Of a DNA stretch of 64,000 nt, positions 44,204 through 53,042 are shown piece after piece; positions within the stretch are counted from its first letter, which is position 1, and the number at the start of each line of letters is the position of its first letter. Both the position numbers and the translations under genes were made by a program. The notes below the pieces were generated by a model, which saw only the letters and a program-made list of their open reading frames with translations, was not told where the DNA came from and did not search any database. This DNA comes from Microbacterium stercoris (GTDB taxonomy: Bacteria; Actinomycetota; Actinomycetes; Actinomycetales; Microbacteriaceae), in contig NZ_JAGFOA010000001.1 of NCBI RefSeq assembly GCF_017592545.1, positions 781,587 through 845,586 on the forward strand, read 5' to 3'.

Positions 44204-44330
44204 GCATGTCACCCGGATCCGGGCGGCGTCGGCATGGCAGAATGATCGCGGCGTGCCCGGATCGCCGGCGAACTCTTCGCTCCGCCGGGCCTGTGGACAG
44301 CGTCCGCCGCACCTTCGCAAGAGGAGCGAG

Positions 44331-45170
44331 ATGTCAGACCGAATCGCCCATCACCGCCGCTACCTGATGTGCCGTCCCGAGCACTTCACGGTGAGCTACT
44401 CGATCAACCCGTGGATGGAGCCCGCCAACCCGACGGACACGGCCAAGGCCGTGGCGCAGTGGGAGAAGCTCTACGAGACCTATCTGGCCCTCGGCCACGA
44501 GGTCGAGCTGATCGATCCGCTGCCCGGGTTCCCCGACATGGTCTACACGGCCAACGGCGGATTCGTGATCGACGGCATCGCCTACGGCCCCGAGTTCCGC
44601 TACGTCGAGCGCCAGGGCGAGTCGCCGGCGTTCATCGACTGGTTCCGCGCGAACGGCTTCGACACCCGGGTGCCCGAAGAGGTCAACGAGGGGGAGGGCG
44701 ACTTCCTGCTCGCGGGCGACGTGATCCTCGCGGGCACGGGATTCCGCTCCACGGGCGACAGCCACGCCGAGGTCGGCCGCATCTTCGGCCGCGAGGTCGT
44801 GAGCCTGACGCTCATCGATCCGCGGTTCTATCACCTCGACACGGCCCTGGCGATCCTGGATCCGGTCGTCGAGCCGGGCGCGGAGCCGGGCATCGCCTAC
44901 CTGCCGCACGCGTTCGACGAGGCCTCGCAGGCCGAGCTGCAGCGTCGCTTCCCGAACGCCATCCAGGTCTCGGATGAGGACGGCGCGGTGTTCGGCCTCA
45001 ACTCGGCCAGCGACGGGCTCAACGTGATCATCTCGCCCCGTGCCAAGGGCTTCGAGGCGCAGCTGCGCGAGCGCGGCTACAACCCCGTGCTCGTGGATCT
45101 GTCGGAGCTGCTGCTCGGCGGCGGCGGCATCAAGTGCTGCACGCTCGAGCTGCGCGGGGCCCGGGAATGA
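44331..45170 (+). CDS. Dimethylargininase-like amidinohydrolase (DDAH family)
   Basis: This 279-residue guanidine-modifying enzyme has the pentein fold. The N-terminus has YLMCRPEHFTVSYSINPWM. The active site has PDMVYTANGGF, then EGEGDFL, the His in FYHLDTALAIL and the nucleophile Cys in GGGGIKCCTLEL near the end. Family members hydrolyse dimethylarginine or related guanidino compounds to citrulline or ornithine-type products. The SD AGAGGAG precedes the ATG at 44331. It overlaps rocD by four bases, so it probably feeds ornithine or a related amino acid to the transaminase. Confidence 0.88.
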   Translation: MSDRIAHHRRYLMCRPEHFTVSYSINPWMEPANPTDTAKAVAQWEKLYETYLALGHEVELIDPLPGFPDMVYTANGGFVIDGIAYGPEFRYVERQGESPAFIDWFRANGFDTRVPEEVNEGEGDFLLAGDVILAGTGFRSTGDSHAEVGRIFGREVVSLTLIDPRFYHLDTALAILDPVVEPGAEPGIAYLPHAFDEASQAELQRRFPNAIQVSDEDGAVFGLNSASDGLNVIISPRAKGFEAQLRERGYNPVLVDLSELLLGGGGIKCCTLELRGARE

Positions 45171-46342
45171 GCATCGCCGAGGCGCACGTCGCCCACAACT
45201 ACCACCCGCTTCCCGTGGTCATCGCGGAGGGCGAGGGCGCGTGGGTGACCGATGTCGAGGGCAAGCGCTACCTCGACATGCTCTCGGGCTACTCGGCCCT
45301 GAACTTCGGGCACCGCCACCCCGAGATCGTGCAGGCCGCGCAGGATCAGCTGGGCCGCCTCACGCTCACGAGCCGCGCGTTCCACAACGATCAGCTCGGG
45401 CCGTTCGCCGATGCCCTCGCGGAGCTGTGCGGCAAGGACCTCGTGCTGCCCATGAACACGGGCGCCGAGGCCGTCGAGACCGGCATCAAGGTGGCCCGCG
45501 CGTGGGGCTACCGCGTGAAGGGCATCCCCGCGGGCGAGGCGGAGATCATCGTCGCGCTGGGCAACTTCCACGGCCGCACCACCACGATCGTGGGCTTCAG
45601 CGACGACCCGACCGCGCGCGACGACTTCGGGCCGTACGCCCCGGGCTTCGTGGCCGTGCCGTACGGCGACGCCGACGCGATCGAGGCCGCGATCACCCCG
45701 AACACCGCCGCCATCCTGATCGAGCCGATCCAGGGCGAGGGCGGCGTGATCATCCCCGCGGACGGCTACCTGCGCCGGATCCGCGACCTCGCGACCGCGC
45801 GCAACGTGCTGTTCATCGCCGACGAGATCCAGTCGGGCCTCGGCCGCGTCGGCACGACGTTCGCGTGCGATCGCGAGGGTGTGGTTCCCGACATGTACCT
45901 GCTCGGCAAGGCCCTGGGCGGCGGCATCCTGCCGGTGTCTGCGGTGGCGGCGGACGAGGACGTGCTCGGGGTCATCCGTCCCGGCGAGCACGGATCGACG
46001 TTCGGCGGCAACCCGCTCGCCGCCGCGGTGGGGCGCAAGGTCGTCGAGCTGCTGCAGACCGGGCGGTTCCAGGAGCGCTCGGCCCAGCTCGGCGAGCACC
46101 TGCGCACCCGCCTCGAGGCGCTCGAGGGCATCACGGGCTTCCGTCAGGTCGGTCTCTGGGCGGGCGTCGACGTCGACCCTTCGCACGGCACCGGCCGAGA
46201 GGTGGCCGAGCGCCTGATGGCGCGCGGCGTGCTCGCGAAGGACACGCACGGCCAGACCGTGCGCCTCGCGCCTCCGCTGGTTGTGCGCGCGACCGAGCTC
46301 GACTGGGCGCTGGAGCAGCTGCAGCTGGCGATCCGGGGCTGA
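45167..46342 (+). CDS. rocD: Ornithine--oxo-acid transaminase RocD
   Basis: This 391-residue PLP-dependent class III aminotransferase converts ornithine and 2-oxoglutarate to glutamate semialdehyde and glutamate. Visible landmarks are YLDMLSGYSALNFGHRHPE, MNTGAEAVETGIK, EPIQGEGGV, FIADEIQSGLGR with the PLP-contacting Asp, and the Schiff-base lysine in LLGKALGGGILPVS. It overlaps the DDAH-like gene by ATGA. Its product is the substrate of the second PutA domain, encoded 1.7 kb upstream, so the region reads as an arginine/ornithine/proline to glutamate route. Confidence 0.96.
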   Translation: MSIAEAHVAHNYHPLPVVIAEGEGAWVTDVEGKRYLDMLSGYSALNFGHRHPEIVQAAQDQLGRLTLTSRAFHNDQLGPFADALAELCGKDLVLPMNTGAEAVETGIKVARAWGYRVKGIPAGEAEIIVALGNFHGRTTTIVGFSDDPTARDDFGPYAPGFVAVPYGDADAIEAAITPNTAAILIEPIQGEGGVIIPADGYLRRIRDLATARNVLFIADEIQSGLGRVGTTFACDREGVVPDMYLLGKALGGGILPVSAVAADEDVLGVIRPGEHGSTFGGNPLAAAVGRKVVELLQTGRFQERSAQLGEHLRTRLEALEGITGFRQVGLWAGVDVDPSHGTGREVAERLMARGVLAKDTHGQTVRLAPPLVVRATELDWALEQLQLAIRG

Positions 46343-47240
46343 TCCCGGGGCTGAACCCCCTCGTTCGTCGAGCGAGGGAGGGACGACCGAGTCGAGACGG
46401 GCCGAGCTTTCGCGGGGCTGAACCCCCTCGTTCGTCGAGCGAGGGAGGGACGACCGAGTCGAGACGCGCCGAGCTTTCGCGGGGCTGAACCCCCTCGTTC
46501 GTCGAGCGAGGGAGGGACGACCGAGTCGAGACGCGCCGGGCTTTCGCGGGGACTTGGGCGTTTCGACTTCCGGCGCTCGCAGGGCTCGCCCTGGTCGCTC
46601 AACGAGCGGGGGCTAAACCCCCTCGTTCGTCGAGCGAGGGGGGGACGACCGAGTCGAGACGCGCTGGGCCCTCGCGGGGACTTGGGCGTTTCGACTCCCG
46701 GCGCTCGCAGGGCTCGCCCTGGTCGCTCAACGAGCGGGGGCTAAACCCCCTCGTTCGTCGAGCGAGGGAGGGACGACCGAGTCGAGACGCGCCGAGCTTT
46801 CGCGGGGGCTTGGGCGTTTCGACTCCCGGCGCTCGCAGGGCTCCACTCCCTCAAGACGCGCCGGGCTTTCGCGGGGGCTTGGGCGTTTCGACTCCCGGCG
46901 CTCGCGGGGCTCGCTCTGGTCGCTCAACGAGCGGGGGCTGAACCCGCGGGGCTCCACTCCCTCGAGACGCGCCGGGCCCTCGCGGGGGCTTGGGCGTTTC
47001 GACTCCCGGCGCTCGCAGGGCTCGCTCTGGTCGCTCAACGAGCGGGGGGCTCCACGCCCTCGCGGGGGCTTGGGCGTTTCGACTCCCGGCGCTCGCAGGG
47101 CTCGCTCTGGTCGCTCAACGAGCGGGGGGGCCGCGCCCTCGTTCGTCGAGACGGGTCGAGCTTTCGCGGGGCTTGGGCGTTTCGACTCCCGGCGCTCGCA
47201 GGGCTCGCTCTGGTCGCTCAACGAGCGGGGGCCCGGGCGG
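46343..47240. repeat. Mosaic array of two repeat units, about 900 bp without genes
   Basis: Unit 1 (67 bp, containing TCGTTCGTCGAGCGAGGG and GACGACCGAGTCGAGACG) starts near 46360, 46427, 46494, 46622 and 46750. Unit 2 (about 60 bp, containing TTGGGCGTTTCGACTCCCGG and TGGTCGCTCAACGAGCGG) starts near 46553, 46681, 46809 (truncated), 46877, 46989, 47069 and 47172. From 46494 on they alternate with a 128-bp period, then shorten. Open frames across the array are repeat translations and are not annotated as genes. Confidence 0.9.
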
Positions 47241-47252
47241 GGCGGCGGGGGG

Positions 47253-48098
47253 TCAGCGGTCGGCGAAGCGCGCGTCGATCCAGCCGAGCAGATCGGCGCG
47301 CACCTCGGCCTGCTGCACCTCGTTGAAGATCTCGTGGCGGGCGCCCGGGTAGACGATCGTGGTGACGTCGGTGAGGCCGCCGCGCTCGCGATAGGCCTTC
47401 TCGAGTTTGCGCACCGAGCGGGGGCCGCCCACGGGATCGTCCGCGCCGACGAGCAGCAGCACGGGCACGTCGGGCAGGTGACGGCGCGGCAGGCCGTACA
47501 GGCGCGAGGCGTCGAGGAAGCCGAAGAGCTTCAGCAGCGGCGTGGAGGTGTTCAGCGGATCCTCGAGGAACGCCTTGCCGACGGTCAGATCCGATGACAG
47601 CCACTCGGTGCCCGTGGCGTCCGCACCCTTCCAGCGGCGGTTCAGCGGCCTGGCATTGAGCGAGAACGGCGTGAGCAGCGACGATCCGCTCAGGATGACG
47701 GCGTCGTACGCGTCGGGCTGCAGGTTGAACAGCTTCTGCGACAGGAACGAGCCCCAGGAGTGCCCGAGCAGCAGCAGGGGCAGATCCGGATGCTCTTCCC
47801 GGATGAGGCGCGTGAACCGCGCGACGGCCGCGACGGCGGCGCGGTGTCCGCCGATGCCGAGGCGTCCGAGCTTCGTCGCGTCGTCGCCGTGCTGCTTCAT
47901 GCCGGTGCGGCCGTGGCCGCGATGGTCGTCGGCGTAGACGATGAAGCCGCTGTCGGTGAGCGCCGCGATGAGCGCGCCGTAGCGCCCGGCATGCTCGCCG
48001 ACGCCGTGCAGCAGCTGGACGACGCCACGCGGTGTGCGCGCGGCGGGGTGGATGTCGTAGAAGATCTCGACACCGTGATCGTCGATGAAGGACGGCAT
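47253..48098 (-). CDS. Alpha/beta hydrolase, monoacylglycerol-lipase-like
   Basis: This 281-residue cytoplasmic serine hydrolase has the oxyanion region LLHGVGEHAGRY, the nucleophile Ser114 in LLGHSWGSF, the acid Asp in LLLVGADDPVGG and His in YPGARHEIFNE. The HGxGEHxxRY block is characteristic of monoglyceride lipase and lysophospholipase-type members. It is transcribed alone toward the repeat array. A CAGGAT -10 lies six bases before the ATG. Confidence 0.92.
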   Translation of the reverse strand: MPSFIDDHGVEIFYDIHPAARTPRGVVQLLHGVGEHAGRYGALIAALTDSGFIVYADDHRGHGRTGMKQHGDDATKLGRLGIGGHRAAVAAVARFTRLIREEHPDLPLLLLGHSWGSFLSQKLFNLQPDAYDAVILSGSSLLTPFSLNARPLNRRWKGADATGTEWLSSDLTVGKAFLEDPLNTSTPLLKLFGFLDASRLYGLPRRHLPDVPVLLLVGADDPVGGPRSVRKLEKAYRERGGLTDVTTIVYPGARHEIFNEVQQAEVRADLLGWIDARFADR

Positions 48099-48104
48099 GC
48101 GCCG

Positions 48105-48110
48105 ATCCTG
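48105..48110 (-). promoter_or_regulatory. -10 CAGGAT of the hydrolase gene, leaderless type
   Basis: On the - strand the region reads TGACAGGATCGGCGCATG and closely resembles the DUF1990 promoter at 39600-39605. Confidence 0.45.
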
Positions 48111-48165
48111 TCAGAGCGGCGTCGCGAGCGGGTGCCGATCTCCATGCTGGGCATTCGCGCAGAAC

Positions 48166-48203
48166 ACATCCTTAGCGAAACTAATGAGCTAAACTAAGGA
48201 TGT
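48166..48203. promoter_or_regulatory. Probable MarR operator
   Basis: ACATCCTTAG (48166-48175) and CTAAGGATGT (48194-48203) form a perfect 10-bp inverted repeat with an 18-bp AT-rich spacer. The right arm touches the marR start codon. An inner TTAGC/GCTAA pair lies within. This is the classic autoregulatory position, between divergent hydrolase and marR genes. TAAACT at 48190-48195 could be the -10. Confidence 0.7.
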
Positions 48204-48626
48204 ATGCCTGACCTACACGAAGCCGCGTCCGAGATCCGCCATGCGACCTTCCGGCTGGCGAGGCGGCTGCGACAGCAGCGCGCCGTGGCGACCGTGACCG
48301 ACGGGCAGTTCGCCGTGATGGGCGCGCTGCGCTGGCACGGCCCGAGCACGCTCACCGCTCTCGCCGAGCGCGAGGGCGTCACCGCGCCCTCGATGAACCG
48401 CACCGTCGACTGCCTCGAGGAAGAGGGCTACATCACGCGCGAGCGCGACGAGCAGGATCGGCGCAAGGTGATCATCTCGATCACCGAGGCGGGCGCCGCG
48501 GTCGTCGACGAGACCATCGTGCGCCGCGACGAGTGGCTCGCCCGCGCCCTCAGCGGTCTGGACGGCGGAGATCGGGACACTCTCCGACACGCCGCCCGGA
48601 TCATCCTGGAGGTGGTGGACGGATGA
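48204..48626 (+). CDS. MarR family transcriptional regulator
   Basis: This 140-residue winged-helix dimeric repressor has the recognition helix region LTALAEREGVTAPSMNRTVDCLE and the wing EEGYITRERDEQDRRKVIISIT, with the DxRxx(K/V) signature of MarR. It overlaps the MFS exporter by four bases, so it probably controls that exporter and itself in response to a toxic small molecule. The palindrome directly before the start is the likely binding site. Confidence 0.94.
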   Translation: MPDLHEAASEIRHATFRLARRLRQQRAVATVTDGQFAVMGALRWHGPSTLTALAEREGVTAPSMNRTVDCLEEEGYITRERDEQDRRKVIISITEAGAAVVDETIVRRDEWLARALSGLDGGDRDTLRHAARIILEVVDG

Positions 48627-49960
48627 GCGCGATGTTCCGCTCCTTCGCGTCGTTCAACTTCCGCGTCTGGTTCATCGGCGCGCTCGTGTCGAACGTCGGC
48701 TCGTGGATGCAGTCCACCGCGCAGAGCTGGGTGGTGCTCACCGAGCTCACCGACAACGACGCCGGCGCCATGGGCGTCACGATGGCGCTGCAGTTCGGCC
48801 CGCCCCTGCTGCTCGTGGGCCTGTCGGGGTGGGTGACCGATCGCTTCGACCGACGCCGCATCCTGGTCATCACCCAGCTGACCCTGCTCGCGTTCTCGCT
48901 CGCGATCGGTCTGCTGCTGCTCAACGGCCTGATGACCCTTCCGCTGATGTACTGCTTCGCGTTCGCGACGGGCCTTGTGCTCTCCTTCGACAACCCCGCG
49001 CGCCAGGCGTTCGTCTCCGACCTGGTCACGCGCGAGAACGCCTCCAACGCGGTGGCGCTCAACGCCGCGTCGTTCAACGGGGCGCGCATGATCGGCCCCG
49101 CCGTCGCGGGCGTGCTCATCGTGGCCGTGGGCACGGGCTGGGTGTTCCTGATCAACGTGATCGCGTTCGCCGGCATGCTTGGCGCGCTCGTCGCGATCCG
49201 GTCTGGCGAGCTCATCCCCCGCAAGAAGGCGGATGCCGGCTCGCGCCTCGCCGACGGCTTCCGCTACGTCGCACGCCGTCCCGATCTGCAGGTGATCTTC
49301 GCGATGGTCTTCCTGCTCGGCGCCCTCGGCATGAACTTCCCGATCTTCGCTTCGACCATGGCGCTGGAGTTCGGTCAGCAGGCCGACGGCTTCGGACTGC
49401 TGTCGTCGATCCTCGCGATCGGATCCCTCGTGGGCGCGCTGCTCGCGGCCCGTCGCGCGCGGGCCCGGATGCGCGTGGCGATCTTCGCGACCGGATTCTT
49501 CGGGGTCGTGTCGATCCTGTCGGCGCTGATGCCGATCTACTGGATGTACGCCGCGTGCCTCGTGTTCGTCGGATTCGCCGTCGTCACCACCCTGACAACG
49601 GCGAACGGGTACGTGCAGACGACCACCGACGCGTCGGTGCGCGGCCGCGTGCTGGCGCTGTACGTCGCAGTGCTGATGGGTGGCACGCCGCTGGGCGCCC
49701 CGCTCGTGGGCTGGGTGGCCGCGGAGTTCGGGCCGCGCGCGGCGATCCTGCTCGGAGCCGTCGGGGGCCTGGCCGCCTGCGCCATCGGCCTCACCTGGGT
49801 CATCGCCTCGGGCCGCCTGCGCCGCCGCGCCGGCGCGCGCCTCGGCCTCGAGCTCGCCGAGACCCGCCCGATCGAGATCATCACGCGCCCCATCCCGGTC
49901 GCCGTGCCCGAGGAGTTCAGCGATCAGGGGGCGCAGACCTCCGCCATCAAGCTCGACTGA
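48623..49960 (+). CDS. MFS exporter (DHA3/enterobactin-exporter-like)
   Basis: This 445-residue protein has twelve membrane segments. It begins MSAMFRSFASFNFRVWFIG, has NVGSWMQSTAQSWVVLTELT in the first loop, GWVTDRFDRRRIL between helices 2 and 3, and SFDNPARQAFVSDLV. These are marks of the EntS/TFP-like MFS subgroup. It ends in a 50-residue soluble tail. It is coupled to marR by an ATGA overlap, so drug or metabolite export under MarR control is the likely role. Confidence 0.92.
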   Translation: MSAMFRSFASFNFRVWFIGALVSNVGSWMQSTAQSWVVLTELTDNDAGAMGVTMALQFGPPLLLVGLSGWVTDRFDRRRILVITQLTLLAFSLAIGLLLLNGLMTLPLMYCFAFATGLVLSFDNPARQAFVSDLVTRENASNAVALNAASFNGARMIGPAVAGVLIVAVGTGWVFLINVIAFAGMLGALVAIRSGELIPRKKADAGSRLADGFRYVARRPDLQVIFAMVFLLGALGMNFPIFASTMALEFGQQADGFGLLSSILAIGSLVGALLAARRARARMRVAIFATGFFGVVSILSALMPIYWMYAACLVFVGFAVVTTLTTANGYVQTTTDASVRGRVLALYVAVLMGGTPLGAPLVGWVAAEFGPRAAILLGAVGGLAACAIGLTWVIASGRLRRRAGARLGLELAETRPIEIITRPIPVAVPEEFSDQGAQTSAIKLD

Positions 49961-49982
49961 CGAGGCGACGGCGGCCCGAGGC

Positions 49983-50930
49983 CTACACCCGGCGCAGCGT
50001 GTCGAGGAACAGCGCCACCATCGCCTCCGCGTCGACCTCGAGGGCCACGTCGGCGCGGGGCCAGGGCCGTGCGGCGACGTAGTCGCCCTCACCGGGCTCG
50101 CGACGGTCGACGATGAGGTGGCCGCGGCTGTGGCCGCCCGCCAGCTCGACCTGCGCGGGCAGGTTCTCGAAGCGCAGCAGCTCGGGGGCCGCCACCGCGG
50201 CCACCGCGCCCGCGTCGCCGATCATCGCGTACGTGAAGGTCTCGCCGCTGGCCGGATGCACCGCGGTGTAGCCGAGAAGCCGGCCCGCCAGCTGCTCGGC
50301 CGGATGCTCCGACGAACGGAGCCGCGCGATCCGATCCGGATCCACGACCACCCTCTCGAACACGTCGAGGCCGTACATCGTCAGGGGCACGCCGCTGTTC
50401 AGCACGATGAACGCGGCCTCGGGGTCGTGCCACACGTTGAACTCGGCGACGGCCGTCGCGTTGCCGCGCGAGGCCGATCCGCCCATAAAAACGATGCGGG
50501 CGATGCGGGGCACGACCTCGGGATGCATCCGGATCAGCAGGGCGATGTTGGTCATCGGCGCCAGCGTGATGAGGGTGAGGGGCTCCGGCGCGTCCGCCAG
50601 GGTGCGGCGCAGCAGCTCGACGGCGTGCACTTCGACGGGCTTCCGGGCGCTGGCGGGCAGGCGGGTCTCGGCCAGGCCGTCGGCGCCGTGCACCCATGCC
50701 GCCTCGCGGGACAGCTCGATGAGCGGCTCGCGCGCGCCAGCGGCCACCGGGATCTCGTCGGCCCCGGCCGCATCGAGCACCGCGAGCGTGTTGGCCACGA
50801 CCTGGTCGAGCGAGGTGTTGCCGTCGACGCACGTGATCGCGCGCACGTCGAGCTCGGGATGAGCGAGCGCGAACAGGATGGCCAGGGCGTCGTCGATGCC
50901 CGTGTCGACGTCGAGGATGACGGGGATCAT
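49983..50930 (-). CDS. Nucleoside hydrolase
   Basis: This 315-residue inosine-uridine-preferring nucleoside hydrolase family enzyme cleaves the N-glycosidic bond of ribonucleosides. The calcium-binding signature DVDTGIDDA is at residues 7-15. Later landmarks are TLAPMTNIALLIRMHPE, IVFMGGSA, EFNVWHDPEAA with the Ca-ligand Asp region, and TYAMIGDAGAV. The SD GGAGGA supports the start. It follows a ThuA-like gene on the same strand with a 64-bp gap. The specific base preference is not readable. Confidence 0.93.
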   Translation of the reverse strand: MIPVILDVDTGIDDALAILFALAHPELDVRAITCVDGNTSLDQVVANTLAVLDAAGADEIPVAAGAREPLIELSREAAWVHGADGLAETRLPASARKPVEVHAVELLRRTLADAPEPLTLITLAPMTNIALLIRMHPEVVPRIARIVFMGGSASRGNATAVAEFNVWHDPEAAFIVLNSGVPLTMYGLDVFERVVVDPDRIARLRSSEHPAEQLAGRLLGYTAVHPASGETFTYAMIGDAGAVAAVAAPELLRFENLPAQVELAGGHSRGHLIVDRREPGEGDYVAARPWPRADVALEVDAEAMVALFLDTLRRV

Positions 50931-50994
50931 GGGTCCTCCGGGTCTGGTGGTCAGGAAACGCTGAGCGTCGCCGCCGGCGGGCGGCGGTTTGCGA

Positions 50995-51663
50995 CTAGGA
51001 GCCGATCGCCCAGTCGATGAGACGGCCGACCAGAGCGCGATGCCCGGGCGCCTCGAACGAGCGGGCGCTGTGCCCGAGCAGGTCGACGGCGACGCGGGCG
51101 GCGCCGTGCCGGCGCGTCCAGACGAGCGGGTGCGTGACGCCGTCGTGGTCGTGCGACGCCACGACATCGCTCTCGCCCACCGCCTGCAGGAACGAGTAGC
51201 GCTCGTCGAACAGCGTCAGGGGCTCCGAGCCCGCGAGCGGATGGTCATGCCACTCCAGCGTGGTCTCGCCGATCTCCGGATGCATCGACACGCCCCCGGG
51301 CAGCCACACGCGCCCGATCGCCGCAGCCCACGCGGCGTAGTCGCGCAGCGACGCGCTCGCGGCGTGCACCGCGAGCACCCCGATCCCGCGTGCGAGCGCC
51401 GCCTCGAGCCCTCGCGCCGACGCCTCCGGCGCCCCGAAAGCGCCCTCGCGCCACGGGTCGCCGGCGTTGACCACCAGCAGGTCGGCGCCCTCCAGCGCCT
51501 GCAGCGCCTCGTCGACGGGCAGGATCCGGATCTCGCAGCCGCGTTCCTCGAGGATCTCGCGTAGGCACTGCGTCGTCTCGTCGAACGGGTGCCAGGGGTC
51601 GCGATAGCGGCCGTCGGCGGTGGCGATCACGGCGATGTGAGGCGTGCCCCCATTCCACACCAC
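50995..51663 (-). CDS. ThuA-like domain protein (third in the window)
   Basis: This 222-residue protein has the ThuA-type amidotransferase-like fold: ADLLVVNAGDPWREGAFG, then GIGVLAVHAASASLRDYAAW, GGVSMHPEIGETTLEW and a C-terminal GAARVAVDLLGHSARSFEAPGHRALV. It is more distant from the two ThuA proteins of the sugar operon. It precedes the nucleoside hydrolase and may act on the released sugar, which is inference. The start may be either of two adjacent GTG codons (51663 or 51660). Confidence 0.82.
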   Translation of the reverse strand: MVWNGGTPHIAVIATADGRYRDPWHPFDETTQCLREILEERGCEIRILPVDEALQALEGADLLVVNAGDPWREGAFGAPEASARGLEAALARGIGVLAVHAASASLRDYAAWAAAIGRVWLPGGVSMHPEIGETTLEWHDHPLAGSEPLTLFDERYSFLQAVGESDVVASHDHDGVTHPLVWTRRHGAARVAVDLLGHSARSFEAPGHRALVGRLIDWAIGS

Positions 51664-51950
51664 CCCGCCCCCGCTCGTTGAGCGAGCAGAGCGTCTGCGA
51701 GCGCCGAGAGCGGTGCCCCCGCTCGTTGAGCGACCAGAGCGAGCCCTGCGAGCGCGGGGAGCGGTGCCCCCGCTCGTTGAGCGACCAGAGCGAGCTCTGC
51801 GAGCGCCGGGAGTCGAAACGCCTCAAGCCCGCGCGTGGGCTTCGGGCGTCTCGACTCGCTTCGCTCGCTCGACGAGCGACGGGGGGCCTGCGCGTGGGCT
51901 TGGGGCGTCTCGACTCGCTTCGCTCGCTCGACGAGCAAGGGGGCGAAGCC
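51664..51950. repeat. Second patch of dispersed intergenic repeats
   Basis: Three copies of a CGCTCGTTGAGCGACCAGAG-type unit (starting near 51668, 51718 and 51770) are followed by two copies of GTCTCGACTCGCTTCGCTCG (near 51847 and 51908). They are variants of the units at 885-986 and 46343-47240. This 320-bp gap holds no gene. Only the lplA promoter lies after the repeats. Confidence 0.88.
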
Positions 51951-51971
51951 CCTGCGCGCCCGCGAGGTGCC

Positions 51972-51977
51972 TACGCT
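51972..51977 (+). promoter_or_regulatory. -10 TACGCT of the lipoate ligase gene, leaderless type
   Basis: TACGCT ends six bases before the ATG at 51984. It is the same hexamer as at rlmN. Confidence 0.6.
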
Positions 51978-51983
51978 GGATCC

Positions 51984-53033
51984 ATGCACGGTGAATACAA
52001 GGTCCCCGGGGGCAAGCTGGTGGTCGTCGACCTCGAGGTGGTCGACGGCAGGATCAGCGATTTCCACCTCGCGGGCGACTTCTTCCTCGAGCCCGACGAC
52101 GCGCTGCAGGACATCAACGCCGCCGTGAACGGCCTGCCCGAGACGGCCGACGTGCCGACCATCGCGGCCGCCGTGCGCGGTGCGCTGCCCGAGGGCGCGC
52201 AGCTGCTGGGCTTCACGCCCGAGTCGGTGGGCACCGCCGTGCGCCGGGCGCTGGTCACCGCCAGCGCATGGACCGACTTCGAGTGGGAGGTGGTCGATGA
52301 TCCGGCCGTCTCGCCGAACATGAACCTGGCCCTCGACGAGGTGCTCACCGCGCGCGTCGGCGAGGGGCGCCGCAAGCCCACCCTGCGCATCTGGGAGTGG
52401 GACGAGTCGGCCGTCTCGATCGGATCCTTCCAGTCGTATCGCAACGAGGTCGATCCCGAGGGCGCGGCCGCGCACGGCTTCGATGTGGTGCGCCGCATCT
52501 CGGGCGGCGGCGCGATGCTCATGGGCGCCGGGCAGATCATCACCTACTCGCTGCACGTGCCCGCGTCGCTGGTGGCCGGCCTGACCTTCGCTGACTCGTA
52601 CGCATACCTCGACGACTGGGTGCTGCACGCGCTGCGCTCGCTCGGCATCGACGCGACCTACCAGCCCCTCAACGACATCGCGAGCCCGACGGGCAAGATC
52701 GGCGGCGCCGCACAGAAGCGGCTCGCCAACGGCGGAGTGCTGCATCACGCGACGCTGAGCTACGACATCGACGGCGAAGTGATGACCCAGGTGCTGCGCA
52801 TCGGCCGCGAGAAGCTCAGCGACAAGGGCACCGCGTCGGCGGCGAAGCGCGTGGATCCGATCCGTCGCCAGACCGGGATGACCCGTCGCGAGATCATCGA
52901 CCGTCTCATCGCCTCGTTCCAGGAGTTCACGGGCGCGACGATCGGATCGATCTCGCCCGACGAATATGCCGAGGCCGAGGCGCTGGTCGCCTCGAAGTTC
53001 GCCACGGAGGCGTGGCTTCATCGCGTTCCCTGA
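51984..53033 (+). CDS. Lipoate--protein ligase A family protein
   Basis: This 349-residue cytoplasmic enzyme attaches lipoate (or octanoate) to E2 or GcvH lysines. The first about 85 residues (GGKLVVVDLEVVDGRISDFH) look like the small accessory LplA C-domain moved to the front. The BPL/LplA catalytic domain follows with NMNLALDEVL, VSIGSFQSYRNEV, the lipoate-binding VRRISGGGAMLMGAG and the catalytic lysine in DIASPTGKIGGAAQKR. The ATG at 51984 is set by the leaderless promoter; upstream in-frame starts lie in the repeat patch. Confidence 0.9.
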   Translation: MHGEYKVPGGKLVVVDLEVVDGRISDFHLAGDFFLEPDDALQDINAAVNGLPETADVPTIAAAVRGALPEGAQLLGFTPESVGTAVRRALVTASAWTDFEWEVVDDPAVSPNMNLALDEVLTARVGEGRRKPTLRIWEWDESAVSIGSFQSYRNEVDPEGAAAHGFDVVRRISGGGAMLMGAGQIITYSLHVPASLVAGLTFADSYAYLDDWVLHALRSLGIDATYQPLNDIASPTGKIGGAAQKRLANGGVLHHATLSYDIDGEVMTQVLRIGREKLSDKGTASAAKRVDPIRRQTGMTRREIIDRLIASFQEFTGATIGSISPDEYAEAEALVASKFATEAWLHRVP

Positions 53034-53042
53034 CCCGAGCCC

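Noticed and set aside
46727..47221. 164-residue open frame on the - strand across the repeat array
   Set aside because: It is a translation of the tandem repeat units (repeating SDQSEPCERRESKRPSP-like peptides), with no SD or promoter.
46343..47240. Repeat array considered as a CRISPR locus
   Set aside because: The units are longer than CRISPR repeats, lack unique spacers of constant length and have no cas genes nearby.
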